Assembly: GCF_019740315.1 (NCBI RefSeq)
Contig: NZ_JAHXZR010000009.1
Location: forward strand, 62,001 to 126,000
DNA from: Oceanobacter mangrovi
Lineage (GTDB): Bacteria > Pseudomonadota > Gammaproteobacteria > Pseudomonadales > Oceanobacteraceae
Direction: 5' to 3'
DNA: 64,000 nucleotides
In this document: positions 9,505-18,329 of the stretch, in pieces
How the letters are laid out: the number at the start of each line of letters is the position of its first letter
Numbering within the stretch: position 1 is the first letter of the stretch
Translations under genes and position numbers: made by a program
The notes under the pieces: generated by a model
What the model was told of the DNA's origin: nothing
The model's database searches: none
What the model saw: only the letters and a program-made list of their open reading frames with translations

Positions 9505-11153
9505 TGGCCCGAGGGCAGAACAAACAGCCGGTATGGCAGCAGTGTTTGCTGGCGCTGTTGATCATGGCGTTGGCAGGATGCAGCCAGCAGCCTACCCACA
9601 AGGAAATGGCGTTGGTTCAGCAACCCATGTTGCCTGAGCCTCCAGCTACTGCAATGTCACGGCCTCAACCCCCGGCAGCGGACAAGGCCGTTGCGGCGCC
9701 AACAGTATCGGAAACAGAATATTTTGATGTGGTGGCCGACAACACACCAGTGGCCGCCTTTTTCAACAGTCTGGTCACAGGGACCGGCGTTAACCTGATC
9801 CTGCATCCAGAAGTAGAAGGCACGATTTCGCTGTCGCTGCGTCATGTCACCTTGGCCGATGTACTCGAAGCGGTACGGGACATTTATGGCTTTGATTTTC
9901 GGATCAACAGCTACGGCGTACAGATTTTGCCGAGCAAACAGCAAACCCGCATTTATCCGATCAACTATCTCAACGTCACCCGTTCTGGCCGTTCCGGCAT
10001 GCAGGTCAGTAGCGGCCAGGTGTCGCAAGCTGCCGGACAATCGTCAAGCAGCAATTCTTCAACGAGTGGCTCAAATTCGACTAATGTTAATTCAAGAACC
10101 ATCAACAGTACGGAAGTTGAGACGGACTCACTGGCGGACTTCTGGCAGCAGTTGGGGATCACCCTGCAACTGTTGGTGCAGGATGAAGCCAACGCCAAGG
10201 TGGTTGTCGACGCGCATGCGGGTATCGCCATCGTCAAGGCGTCACCCGTCGTACAACAGTCGGTTAACAGCTATTTGCAGCGAGCCCAGATCAGTATTCA
10301 GCAGCAGGTATTGATAGAGACCAAGATTCTGGAAGTCACCCTCAGCGATGGCTATCAGCAGGGGATCAACTGGGATGCACTGGTGTCGAGTGGCAGTCGT
10401 GAGGCGACCTTCGGACAGACTTCGGTGGCACTGGATAACAGCGATCGGATTGGCGGGATTTTTTCGCTGAATTTGAGTGCGGCGGATTTTGCGGGTGCGG
10501 TGGAGCTGCTGCAAAGCCAGGGTGATGTGAAGGTGCTTTCCAGCCCACGCATTGCCACGGTGAATAACCAGAAAGCGGTGATCAAGGTCGGTTCTGACGA
10601 GTTTTTTGTGACCAATGTCAGCACCACCACAACCACCACAACGACCGGTAGTACGCAGTCGCCGGACATTGAATTGACACCCTTCTTCTCTGGCATCGCG
10701 CTTGATGTGACGCCGCAGGTGAGCAGTGATGAAGAAGTGATTTTACACGTTCATCCAACGGTCACCGAAGTGGAGGAGCGGACCAAGACGATTGAATTGG
10801 GCAGTGATGAATTCAACCTGCCGCTGGCCTACAGCACGGTAAGAGAAACGGACTCCATCATTCGCGCCAAATCGGGCCAGGTGGTGGTGATTGGCGGTCT
10901 GATGCAGAACCGGCTGGAGAATACCGAGGCCAAAGTACCACTGTTGGGCGACATTCCGGTATTGGGCTGGCTGTTCCGCCAACAGCGGCAGGAAAAAGTG
11001 CAAAGCGAGCTGGTCATCCTGATCCAGCCGCGAATCGTGGACGGTGCTACGCCGCTACAGGAAGTTGAGGCTATCAATCGGCGTTTTTCGCGATTGGCCC
11101 CGTCTTTTCTGAAAACGGAGGAGCAAGACCATGAACCACAATCCAGAGAATAA
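9501..11153 (+). CDS. mshL: MSHA pilus secretin MshL
   Basis: Outer-membrane secretin channel for the pilus; a lipoprotein with lipobox LALAGC-like (MALAGC) at about residue 27. An N-terminal secretin/STN-type domain lies at about 70-145 (TGVNLILHPEVEGTISLSLRHVTLADVL), then a Ser/Asn-rich linker at about 170-205, an N1-like domain and the C-terminal secretin barrel (about 290-530) with the signature VIGGLMQNRLENTEAKVPLLG and FRQQ. A run of eight threonines lies in the barrel region near residue 375, probably a gate or extracellular loop. It overlaps mshK and the next gene (23 bases). Confidence 0.93.
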   Translation: MMARGQNKQPVWQQCLLALLIMALAGCSQQPTHKEMALVQQPMLPEPPATAMSRPQPPAADKAVAAPTVSETEYFDVVADNTPVAAFFNSLVTGTGVNLILHPEVEGTISLSLRHVTLADVLEAVRDIYGFDFRINSYGVQILPSKQQTRIYPINYLNVTRSGRSGMQVSSGQVSQAAGQSSSSNSSTSGSNSTNVNSRTINSTEVETDSLADFWQQLGITLQLLVQDEANAKVVVDAHAGIAIVKASPVVQQSVNSYLQRAQISIQQQVLIETKILEVTLSDGYQQGINWDALVSSGSREATFGQTSVALDNSDRIGGIFSLNLSAADFAGAVELLQSQGDVKVLSSPRIATVNNQKAVIKVGSDEFFVTNVSTTTTTTTTGSTQSPDIELTPFFSGIALDVTPQVSSDEEVILHVHPTVTEVEERTKTIELGSDEFNLPLAYSTVRETDSIIRAKSGQVVVIGGLMQNRLENTEAKVPLLGDIPVLGWLFRQQRQEKVQSELVILIQPRIVDGATPLQEVEAINRRFSRLAPSFLKTEEQDHEPQSRE

Positions 11154-11511
11154 CAACAGCGTGGTTGGAAGCGACAATGCCGACTGGTGCATTAACCCTC
11201 ATCAGCGGCACAAGCTTAACGAAATCCCCGAGCGCTCATTGAGCGTGCTTGATGGGCTGGTGATTATCGGTGGTGCACTTTGCATCATGTTCGTCATTAT
11301 CGGCCTGACTGCCTGGTTGATCGATACCGGCAGCAATCGCCTCTCTGATCAGCTCAGCATGACCGAACCGCAACCACAACTGCAGCCGTTCGGGAATCAG
11401 CCAGCAACACTGCTCACATCGAATGATATGGTCGAGACGGATCTTGCAACCTTGCTGGTTGAGCCGACGCCTCATACATCGGTGGTGGCATATCTTCATA
11501 GCGATGAGTGA
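11131..11511 (+). CDS. Unrecognised bitopic membrane protein in the mshM/mshN position
   Basis: A 126-aa protein I do not recognise. GGAGGAGC lies just before the ATG, which is inside the end of mshL, so it is translationally coupled and clearly expressed with the operon. It has a polar 45-residue N terminus, one transmembrane helix at about residues 47-66 (VIIGGALCIMFVIIGLTAWL) and a Pro/Gln-rich periplasmic tail of about 55 residues. In Vibrio and Shewanella this position holds mshM (AAA+ ATPase) and mshN (membrane anchor plus TPR). This protein has neither domain; it may be a reduced MshN/GspB-like anchor or a lineage-specific subunit. Confidence 0.75.
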   Translation: MNHNPENNNSVVGSDNADWCINPHQRHKLNEIPERSLSVLDGLVIIGGALCIMFVIIGLTAWLIDTGSNRLSDQLSMTEPQPQLQPFGNQPATLLTSNDMVETDLATLLVEPTPHTSVVAYLHSDE

Positions 11512-11526
11512 CGGAGCAAGACACGG

Positions 11527-13230
11527 ATGAGTAAAAGGGTTCGTATTGGCGACCTGCTGCTTGAACGCAATCTGATTACCGAAGATCAATTGCAGGAAGC
11601 ATTGGCAGAACAAAAGCGCTCGGGCAAGAAGCTCGGGCGCGCAATTACCGATATGGGCTTTCTGACCGAGGATAATCTGCTCGGCACCCTGGCAGATTAT
11701 TGCGGTTATCCGTTCATCGACCTGACGCACTTTCGTCTCGATTCCCGCCTGGTACATCGACTGCCTGAAAGCCAGGCTCGCCGTTTCCGGGCGCTGGTAC
11801 TGGCGGAAGAAGGCAATGGCTACCTGGTTGGTATGGCTGATCCTACCGACCTGATGCTGGTCGATGAAGTCCAGCGGTCGCTGGGGCGGCCGGTGTTACC
11901 AGCGTTTGTGCGCGAGATGGACTTGTTGTCGCTGCTGGATACCCAGTATCGCCGCCAGCAGCAAATTGCCTCGATTGCCGGTGAACTGGAAGGCGAACTG
12001 CAGGATAACGACTTCGACATCGACCAAATGGCGATGCAGTCAGATTCTGGCGATGCGCCTGTGGTTCGTTTGTTACAGAACATTCTCGAAGATGCCGTGC
12101 AGGTCAAGGCGTCTGATATTCACGTCGAGCCGGAAGAAAACCTGTTGCGGATTCGATTGCGCATCGACGGCGATCTGCAAGAGCAGATCATGAAGGAACG
12201 ACGGGTGGCATCGGCGTTGGTGTCGCGGCTGAAAATCATGTCGGGGCTCGATATTTCCGAAAAGCGTTTGCCGCAGGACGGCCGTTTCAACATCCGGGTT
12301 TTGAACAAGAGCATTGATGTTCGTCTGTCGACCATGCCGGTTCCCTATGGTGAATCCGTGGTGATGCGTCTGCTGGACCAGAGTGCGGGTTTGTTGGACA
12401 TCGACGCGCTGGGCATGCCGGAACGCCTGAAGAAACGTTTTCTTCAGCAAATCAGTCGCCCGCATGGCTTGCTGCTGGTCACCGGGCCTACTGGCTCGGG
12501 TAAAACCACCACGCTGTACGCAGCGCTGAACCAGCTCAACAAGCCGGAAAAGAAAATCATCACGGCAGAAGATCCGATCGAATACCGGCTATCGCGGGTG
12601 AATCAGGTGCAGGTGAACTCAAAAGTCGGGCTGGAGTTTGCCACTGTACTGCGGGCCGCCTTGCGTCAGGACCCGGATGTGGTGCTGGTGGGGGAAATGC
12701 GTGACCAGGAAACTGCCGAAATCGGCTTGCGCGCTGCCATGACTGGCCACATGGTGCTGTCGACATTGCATACCAATGATGCTGCTTCCAGCGCCATGCG
12801 GTTGCTCGATATGGGCATGGACCCCTACCTGGTCGCATCGTCCTTGCGCGGCATTGTGGCTCAGCGGCTGATCAAACGATTATGCCCGAAGTGCCAGCAG
12901 GCGGATGAACTCTCGGTCCAGGACAAGGTATGGCTGAACGGCATTGAGGCTGATGCTGCCTCCCATGATTACCGTATTGGCCGTGGTTGCCACCAGTGCC
13001 ATAACACGGGTTACCTCGGGCGGGTCGGGGTGTATGAATTTCTGGAAATGACGCCGCCTCTGGTAAGGGCACTGCGCGATAACAACGCCAACCTGTTCGC
13101 TGACGAAGCCAGTCGACAGGAGGGGCATCGCCCGCTGGTACTGGCCGCACTGGACTACGCCCGAGCCGGTATCACCTCGGTGGATGAGGTGTTCCGGGTT
13201 GCCTCGACGCTGGATGAGGTGGATGGCTGA
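11527..13230 (+). CDS. mshE: MSHA pilus extension ATPase MshE
   Basis: Hexameric GspE/PilB-family ATPase driving pilus polymerisation. The N terminus carries two copies of the MshEN pattern (RIGDLLLERNLITEDQL and KLGRAITDMGFLTEDNL), the c-di-GMP-binding module defined in Vibrio cholerae MshE. Walker A GPTGSGKTTT lies near residue 320, the Asp box and Walker B (DPDVVLVGEMRD) near 380, and a zinc-binding four-Cys motif (CPKC, CHQC) near 455-495. The length of 567 aa is normal. It is followed by mshG with a one-base overlap. Confidence 0.96.
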   Translation: MSKRVRIGDLLLERNLITEDQLQEALAEQKRSGKKLGRAITDMGFLTEDNLLGTLADYCGYPFIDLTHFRLDSRLVHRLPESQARRFRALVLAEEGNGYLVGMADPTDLMLVDEVQRSLGRPVLPAFVREMDLLSLLDTQYRRQQQIASIAGELEGELQDNDFDIDQMAMQSDSGDAPVVRLLQNILEDAVQVKASDIHVEPEENLLRIRLRIDGDLQEQIMKERRVASALVSRLKIMSGLDISEKRLPQDGRFNIRVLNKSIDVRLSTMPVPYGESVVMRLLDQSAGLLDIDALGMPERLKKRFLQQISRPHGLLLVTGPTGSGKTTTLYAALNQLNKPEKKIITAEDPIEYRLSRVNQVQVNSKVGLEFATVLRAALRQDPDVVLVGEMRDQETAEIGLRAAMTGHMVLSTLHTNDAASSAMRLLDMGMDPYLVASSLRGIVAQRLIKRLCPKCQQADELSVQDKVWLNGIEADAASHDYRIGRGCHQCHNTGYLGRVGVYEFLEMTPPLVRALRDNNANLFADEASRQEGHRPLVLAALDYARAGITSVDEVFRVASTLDEVDG

Positions 13231-14456
13231 TGCCGATCTATCAATATCGGGGTAAAGACAGTCAGGGGCGACCGGTGACTGGGCAGTTGGTGTCGCAAGA
13301 CCAGAATGCTGCTGCACGGGTATTGCAGCGGCAGGGCGTGTTGCTGCTGGGACTGGAAGAGCAGCAGGCCGCCAGAACGGTTAATCGAGAGCCTGCGGGT
13401 GATCTGTTCCGGCGGCGCATCAAGATGGATGAGCGCATCTTGCTGACCCGTCAGCTCTTTGCCCTAACCCGTTCCGGAGTACCGATTATCCGGGCGCTGA
13501 ATGGGTTAGCGGAATCGACCAATAACCCGGAGCTGAAACGAATTCTGGGTGAGATGGCCAGGGTACTGACTGCGGGGGGCGATCTGACCACGGCGTTTCG
13601 CCAGCATCCAAAAGTCTTTTCGCCAATCTACATCAGCATGATCCAGGTCGGCGAAACAACGGGGCGGTTACCTGAAGCCTTGCAGGCACTTATTCATCAC
13701 CTCGAAATGGAACGGGAGACCATCAAGCGGGTTTCAACCGCAATGCGCTATCCAACCCTGGTGCTCGTTTCGATGGCGATTGCCCTGACCGTGATCACCC
13801 TGTTTGTGATTCCGAGCTTTGTGCCTGTTTTCAAAAGCATGCATACGGAACTGCCATTGCCAACCCGAATCCTGATCGGGGTATCAGACTTTGCGGTTAA
13901 TCATGGGCTCATGATTGGTATCGCGCTGCTGGTGCTGGGCTTTGCGATCTATCGTTACATCAAAACGCCTGAGGGTGGTCTGGGATGGGACCAGCTGAAG
14001 CTGCGTTTGCCGGTGTTTGGCTCCCTGTTCAAGCGTATCGCCCTGTCGCGTTTCTCCCGTTCACTGGCGATGATGATGAGTTCCGGTGTACCGATTTTGC
14101 GTTGTCTCAATGTGGTTTCCGACAGCGTTGGCAACCGCTACATTGGTGCTGCAATCCGGCGCATGCAGTCGGGTGTTGAGCGCGGTGAACGACTCACCGC
14201 AACCGCTGCGGCCACGGGCATGTTTACTCCGCTGGTACTGCAAATGATGGCGGTGGGAGAGGAAACCGGCTCCATTGATGATCTGATGAATGACGTCGCC
14301 GATTTCTATGAAGAGGAAGTGGACTACGAACTCAAGTTTCTGGCGGATGCCATCGAACCCATCATGCTCGGAATGATGGCTTTTATGGTACTGATTCTGG
14401 CGCTGGGGGTATTTCTGCCGATCTGGGAACTGGGGGCCTCGGCAGGAGGAAGGTAA
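13230..14456 (+). CDS. mshG: MSHA platform protein MshG (GspF/PilC family)
   Basis: Polytopic inner-membrane platform protein that passes ATPase motion to the pilins. It contains two GspF domains (about residues 70-195 and 275-395) and three hydrophobic segments near 170-195, 220-240 and 375-400. The N terminus MPIYQYRGKDSQGRPVTGQ is typical of the family. It starts at the last base of mshE. It is the last gene of the assembly half; mshF, which often follows, is absent. Confidence 0.95.
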   Translation: MPIYQYRGKDSQGRPVTGQLVSQDQNAAARVLQRQGVLLLGLEEQQAARTVNREPAGDLFRRRIKMDERILLTRQLFALTRSGVPIIRALNGLAESTNNPELKRILGEMARVLTAGGDLTTAFRQHPKVFSPIYISMIQVGETTGRLPEALQALIHHLEMERETIKRVSTAMRYPTLVLVSMAIALTVITLFVIPSFVPVFKSMHTELPLPTRILIGVSDFAVNHGLMIGIALLVLGFAIYRYIKTPEGGLGWDQLKLRLPVFGSLFKRIALSRFSRSLAMMMSSGVPILRCLNVVSDSVGNRYIGAAIRRMQSGVERGERLTATAAATGMFTPLVLQMMAVGEETGSIDDLMNDVADFYEEEVDYELKFLADAIEPIMLGMMAFMVLILALGVFLPIWELGASAGGR

Positions 14457-14486
14457 AGCCAGTCAGAAGCAGGCTTCCGACTGGCT
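14457..14486. terminator. Hairpin between convergent mshG and bdhA
   Basis: AGCCAGTC (14457-14464) pairs with GACTGGCT (14479-14486), and the inner arms GAAGC/GCTTC extend the stem past one mismatch. It sits right after the mshG stop and just beyond the bdhA stop. There is no clear U-run on either strand, so termination efficiency is uncertain. Confidence 0.5.
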
Positions 14487-14492
14487 CGCGGG

Positions 14493-15260
14493 TTAGCGGG
14501 CGACCCAGCCACCGTCCAGCACCAGTGTCTGGCCGGTAATATTTTTGGCCGCAGGGCTGGCCAGGAAAGCGACGGTCTCGGCGATTTCACTGATGTCGAT
14601 GAACTGCTTCTTCGGCATTGGTTCCAGCATGATCTTGTTGATCACATCTTCCTCTGAAATGCCATTCTCCTTGGCCTGTGCTGCGATCTGCTTTTCTACC
14701 AAAGGCGTTTTGACGTACGACGGACAAATCGTGTTGATGGTGATATCGGTGTCGCCGGTTTCCAGCGCGACGGTTTTGGCAAAGCCGATCAGGCCGTGCT
14801 TGGCGGCAACATAGGCGGACTTGTAGGGTGACGCGACCAGGCTGTGAATGGAGCCAATATTGATAACCCTGCCGTAACCCTGCTCGCGCATGGACGGCAA
14901 CAATGCACGAGTCAGCATCGCCGGGCCAACCAGCATGACATCGATCAGCAGTTTCCAGCGGTCAGCCGGGAAGTCTTCAAGTTTGGAAACGTATTGCAAG
15001 CCTGCGTTGTTGACCACGACATTGACGGGGTCGCTGGCGAGGCTGGCAGCCATGGCGTCGATCGCTGCGACATCCGACATATCCGCCGCGACGCCTTTGG
15101 CGTCAATTCCCTGTTCTTTCAATTTGCTGACGCCGGCATCCAGAGCCTCCTGACTGATGTCCGAGATGGTGATGCGGGCGCCCTGTTTGCCAAGGGTTTC
15201 GGCGATTCCAAGGCCGATACCACTGGCTCCACCGGTTACGAGGATGTGCAGATTGTTCAT
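14493..15260 (-). CDS. bdhA: 3-hydroxybutyrate dehydrogenase (SDR family)
   Basis: NAD-dependent short-chain dehydrogenase interconverting 3-hydroxybutyrate and acetoacetate, used with polyhydroxybutyrate or ketone-body metabolism. Motifs are TGGASGIGLGIA (dinucleotide binding, residues 9-20), NNAGLQ (NAG), Ser in NIGSIHS and YVAAKHG (catalytic Tyr/Lys). The NTICPSYVKTPLVEKQI loop and a C-terminal LVLDGGW are typical of bdhA. AGGAGG precedes the ATG. It lies on the minus strand between the two halves of the MSHA locus, an unusual place that splits the pilus operon. Confidence 0.9.
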   Translation of the reverse strand: MNNLHILVTGGASGIGLGIAETLGKQGARITISDISQEALDAGVSKLKEQGIDAKGVAADMSDVAAIDAMAASLASDPVNVVVNNAGLQYVSKLEDFPADRWKLLIDVMLVGPAMLTRALLPSMREQGYGRVINIGSIHSLVASPYKSAYVAAKHGLIGFAKTVALETGDTDITINTICPSYVKTPLVEKQIAAQAKENGISEEDVINKIMLEPMPKKQFIDISEIAETVAFLASPAAKNITGQTLVLDGGWVAR

Positions 15261-15706
15261 GAAAAGCCTCCTGTGCTGGTTCGCTGACTATAACAATGGC
15301 AATTGAACCCGGGTATCAAATTTGATGATTTTTTGACCGCTCTGCTGCTCTGGCAGGGCGTGTATCAAGTAGAAATCCATAGGCCAGCAAGGTTCCATAT
15401 TCGCGCCCGGGTGCCCATCCTCCTTTCGATGGGGACTGGCTGTTGGTAGCTCAAACCGCAACAAATCCGATGAAAATAGTTGGCTGGATTACATTCTGAG
15501 ACATCGGAAGGGCATGCTTGATCTATGGCAATTGGATCGGCCGGTTTTTGTTTCATTTGGTAACCGGGACAGCAAGAGTTCAAGACTGAACTATGCTCAA
15601 GTCATTGAACTACGGTTTACAGAGAGCGTTTAAACAGTCACCGGTTGGTGCCTGTTTGTGTATCTGTTCGTAACCAATACCTTGCCTATATCAGGAGCTT
15701 GACCTT
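15261..15706. other. 446-bp gap between bdhA and mshA; mshA control region
   Basis: No convincing gene. It holds the divergent bdhA and mshA promoters. Two palindromes stand out: ATCAAATTTGAT (15315-15326, near bdhA) and AGTTCA-AGAC-TGAACT (15577-15592, 115 bases before the mshA start). A 72-codon minus-strand frame at 15365-15583 has a Cys/Pro-rich, unlikely composition, and I do not call it a gene. A 39-codon plus-strand frame starting at the ATG in GGCATGCTTG (about 15513) is also unsupported. Confidence 0.6.
15577..15592. promoter_or_regulatory. Perfect inverted repeat upstream of mshA
   Basis: AGTTCA, four bases AGAC, then TGAACT: a perfect 6-bp inverted repeat. Size and position suit a regulator site for the major pilin promoter, but the regulator is unknown and no clear -35/-10 pair could be fixed next to it. 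Confidence 0.4.
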
Positions 15707-16141
15707 ATGAAACGTATGTCTGGTTTTACCTTGATTGAATTAATCATGGTAATTGTGATTCTCGGGATTCTCTCAGCATTCGCCTTGCCGCGTTTTGCGG
15801 ATATGAGTAACGACGCCCGTCTGGCCAGTCTTGATGGTGCCGCTGGCAGCTTGCGGTCTGCCATGAATATCGCCCATGCCCAGTATCTGGCGGATGGCAG
15901 TTCGGGTACCAGTGTGAGCCTTGACGGTCAAACGGTAAACCTGGTGTTTGGCTATCCGGCCGCCACTGCCACGGGCATTGGTACTGCGGTTGACGCATCT
16001 GGCTATACTGCGACTGCCGATGCGACTGCAACACCACCTACCTATACACTGGCGGTACAGACAGACTGTCAGGTGGTTTACACCGAAGCCGCCAATGCGA
16101 CTACCTTGCCGACCATTGCATCGACTACCACTGGTTGCTAA
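15707..16141 (+). CDS. mshA: MSHA major pilin (MshA-like type IV pilin)
   Basis: Type IVa-like pilin, 144 aa. The short leader MKRMSG is followed by FTLIELIMVIVILG, giving prepilin peptidase cleavage after Gly6 with Phe at +1 and Glu at +5. The globular part is Ala/Thr-rich with two Cys near the C terminus (DCQVV and the final Cys), which probably form the disulfide loop. CAGGAG sits before the ATG. As first gene of the pilin half with the longest upstream control region it is the best candidate for the major subunit. A separate mshB-like minor pilin gene is missing. Confidence 0.88.
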   Translation: MKRMSGFTLIELIMVIVILGILSAFALPRFADMSNDARLASLDGAAGSLRSAMNIAHAQYLADGSSGTSVSLDGQTVNLVFGYPAATATGIGTAVDASGYTATADATATPPTYTLAVQTDCQVVYTEAANATTLPTIASTTTGC

Positions 16142-16621
16142 ATGATATCGGTCAGCTGGCCGCGAGGGTTTACTCTGGTCGAACTGTTGATGGTGATGGT
16201 TCTGCTGGGGATTCTGGCGGCAGCGGCCACTTCCCTGTATGCCGGGCGATCTGATTTTGAGGTCAGGGCCGGGCAAGATTTTGTTATCAATGCGGTGCGG
16301 GAGGCTCAGCAAGTGGCTATGGCCCGCACCGCAGATTCCTCTGTCCAGTTGCGACTTGTTTATGCGGGTGGACTTCTCAGTAGCCAAATCCTGGCCCAGT
16401 CGGGCAGCGGCTTCAGCTCCCAGACAGATCTTTCTTCCGAACTTTACGGTGGTACAGATCTGGCTGCCAGTTGTGCAAGCCTGGCGTCTACCCCGCTGCA
16501 ACTCGCCTTTGATGGCAATGGTCAGCTGACCATTGGCCAGTCTTATCGCCTCTGTGCTCCTGCGGGCTTTGAAGTCTGCATCAGTGCCTCTGGGTATGCC
16601 TATGCCGGCAGTTGTCTCTAG
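16142..16621 (+). CDS. mshC: MSHA minor pilin MshC
   Basis: Minor pilin, 159 aa, with leader MISVSWPRG and processed N terminus FTLVELLMVMVLLG (Glu at +5). The ATG directly follows the mshA stop codon. A longer C-terminal domain with several Cys suggests a priming or tip subunit, by analogy with GspH/FimT proteins. Assignment as MshC rests on order and type. Confidence 0.82.
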   Translation: MISVSWPRGFTLVELLMVMVLLGILAAAATSLYAGRSDFEVRAGQDFVINAVREAQQVAMARTADSSVQLRLVYAGGLLSSQILAQSGSGFSSQTDLSSELYGGTDLAASCASLASTPLQLAFDGNGQLTIGQSYRLCAPAGFEVCISASGYAYAGSCL

Positions 16622-17108
16622 TTCCCGTAAATCCCAGCAGGGCGTCAGCCTGGTGGAATCTGTGATTGCCATCGTGATCATTGGCATCGCGCTGGCAGCG
16701 GTGAGTCGTGGCATGGGGCTGGCGTTACGCCATAACGCCGATCCTTTATGGCAGGCACGGGCAACCCAACTGGTGCATTCGTACATGGATGACGTGATGG
16801 CATTGCGTTTTCAGGAAGACTCTCCGACCAAGGGCGGTGCCGTCGGCAGTTGTGTGATTGGAGGGACTGAGGGCGGAGAACATGATCGTACCGATTATGA
16901 CGATGTCGACGACTACAACGGTTTGAACGAGGCGGGGCAGTTTCTGGATACCAGTGTTACCTCGAATGCTGCCTATCAGATCCAGATCAGCGTCACCTGT
17001 GCCGATGCGCAGGGAGCAAGCAGTAGCACCACCAAGCTTATCCAGGTGGTGGTGACCGGACCGGATGGACAACAGTTGCGTCTGGCGGCCTTGAGAGGTG
17101 ACTTCTGA
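16602..17108 (+). CDS. mshD: MSHA minor pilin MshD
   Basis: Minor pilin, about 168 aa. The leader ends SRKSQQG and is followed by VSLVESVIAIVIIG, with Glu at +5 and Val at +1 (as in GspI/PilV-type minor pilins). The start is placed at ATG 16602 inside the end of mshC; ATG 16596 is equally possible. A middle segment is Asp-rich (TDYDDVDDYNG) and could bind Ca2+, which is inference. It ends one base into mshO. Confidence 0.8.
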   Translation: MPAVVSSSRKSQQGVSLVESVIAIVIIGIALAAVSRGMGLALRHNADPLWQARATQLVHSYMDDVMALRFQEDSPTKGGAVGSCVIGGTEGGEHDRTDYDDVDDYNGLNEAGQFLDTSVTSNAAYQIQISVTCADAQGASSSTTKLIQVVVTGPDGQQLRLAALRGDF

Positions 17109-17935
17109 TGCGCAGGTTGCGGCCTGCAGGCTTTACGCTGATCGAACTGGTGATGACCATCGTGATCAGCGCCATTATCGGGCTGATCAGCATGCGGTTT
17201 GTCAGTACCTACGTACAGGGATGGGTCGATACTTCCGCCCGTGTCACTCTTTCGGGTACTGCCTGGGTGGCCAGTGAGCAACTGGTGCGACAGATTCGCG
17301 AAGCGCTGCCACATAGCGTGCGCAGCTTTACCGATGGCGGCAATGCCTGTCTGGAACTGGTTCCGGTGATTGCGGCGGCAGATTATCTGTCATTGCCAAA
17401 GGGCAACAAAAGTACCTCGATCGAGGTGGTGGAAGTTTCTGGTGTCAGCGTCGGAACCAGCGCCTGGATCTCGGTGTATCCGAATTCCGAAAACAGTGTG
17501 TATGGTAATTCCGGGCCGGGTAACTCGATCTCAACAGCAGCAGCCACTCTGGGGGCGGTTAATAATCACGTCCAGACGCTGACTTTCCCAACGGCACAAT
17601 CCTTTCCCAATAATTCACCTGTCCGGCGGTTGTTTCTGATTAGCCAGCCGATTGCCTATTGTGAAGACGGCAGCGGTCGGCTTTGGCGATATGCCAATTA
17701 TGGCTTTGCCAAAGACAGTACGGGGCTGTTACCGGCCTCAGATGCGGTGCTGATGCTCGACAATATTCTGCCTGGATCGCTGCGTTTTGGGCTGGCGGCT
17801 GCGCAGCTGCAGCGTAACTCGATTGTGCATGTGGAATTCCGGACGCTGCGAGCTGCTCGGGATGGCAATCAAACCGGCAGTACGGGTGAACAATTGCAAA
17901 TCAACCGTGAGGTGCAATTAATCAATGTACCGTGA
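17108..17935 (+). CDS. mshO: MSHA minor pilin MshO
   Basis: Large minor pilin of GspJ/PilW type, 275 aa. The leader MRRLRPAG is followed by FTLIELVMTIVISAIIG, with Glu at +5. The start overlaps the mshD stop by one base and the end overlaps mshP. It is expected in the pilus tip complex with MshC, D and P. Confidence 0.85.
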   Translation: MRRLRPAGFTLIELVMTIVISAIIGLISMRFVSTYVQGWVDTSARVTLSGTAWVASEQLVRQIREALPHSVRSFTDGGNACLELVPVIAAADYLSLPKGNKSTSIEVVEVSGVSVGTSAWISVYPNSENSVYGNSGPGNSISTAAATLGAVNNHVQTLTFPTAQSFPNNSPVRRLFLISQPIAYCEDGSGRLWRYANYGFAKDSTGLLPASDAVLMLDNILPGSLRFGLAAAQLQRNSIVHVEFRTLRAARDGNQTGSTGEQLQINREVQLINVP

Positions 17936-18329
17936 GCATTTTGGCAGTCGGTTAGCGATGAAGGCAGGGTTTGGCTTGCCGTTGGCTGTTTTTGTGGTGC
18001 TGATTCTGGCACTGGTCGGGGTCGCCGTGAATCGGTTGATGGACTCCAGCCAGCAAAATTACAGCCAGCAGGTCGCGGGTGCCCGTGCCTGGCTGGCGGC
18101 CGTCAGTGGCAGTCAGGTGGTAATGGTCGATACGCTGGCAACGACGCCCTGTCAATGTGTGAATGCCACTCGCACCATCAGCTTTGCGGTGGATGGCCTG
18201 CAAAACTGTCAGGCGGTGGTCACTTGCAACAGCTTTGTGGTTGATACCGAAACCTTTTGTGATCTGGTCTCAACGTCCAGTTGTGATGGTGGAAATGGCA
18301 GTCGCACGCTGGAGGCCCGGGTTCGATGA
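17925..18329 (+). CDS. mshP: MSHA minor pilin-like protein MshP
   Basis: PilX/GspK-like minor pilin, 134 aa. The hydrophobic segment (FGLPLAVFVVLILALVGVAVN) lacks the usual Glu at +5, as in GspK-type tip pilins, where absence of this residue allows capping. GAGGTG precedes the chosen ATG, which lies inside the end of mshO. Four to six Cys in the C-terminal half suggest disulfides. It overlaps mshQ by 4 bases. Confidence 0.78.
   Translation: MYREHFGSRLAMKAGFGLPLAVFVVLILALVGVAVNRLMDSSQQNYSQQVAGARAWLAAVSGSQVVMVDTLATTPCQCVNATRTISFAVDGLQNCQAVVTCNSFVVDTETFCDLVSTSSCDGGNGSRTLEARVR

Noticed and set aside
15315-15326. ATCAAATTTGAT as an FNR site near bdhA
   Set aside because: The half-sites are in the wrong arrangement (ATCAA first); it is a palindrome but not an FNR consensus.
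15365-15583. 72-codon minus-strand frame upstream of mshA
   Set aside because: Poor composition (Cys/Pro runs), no ribosome site and no family pattern; more likely part of the control region.
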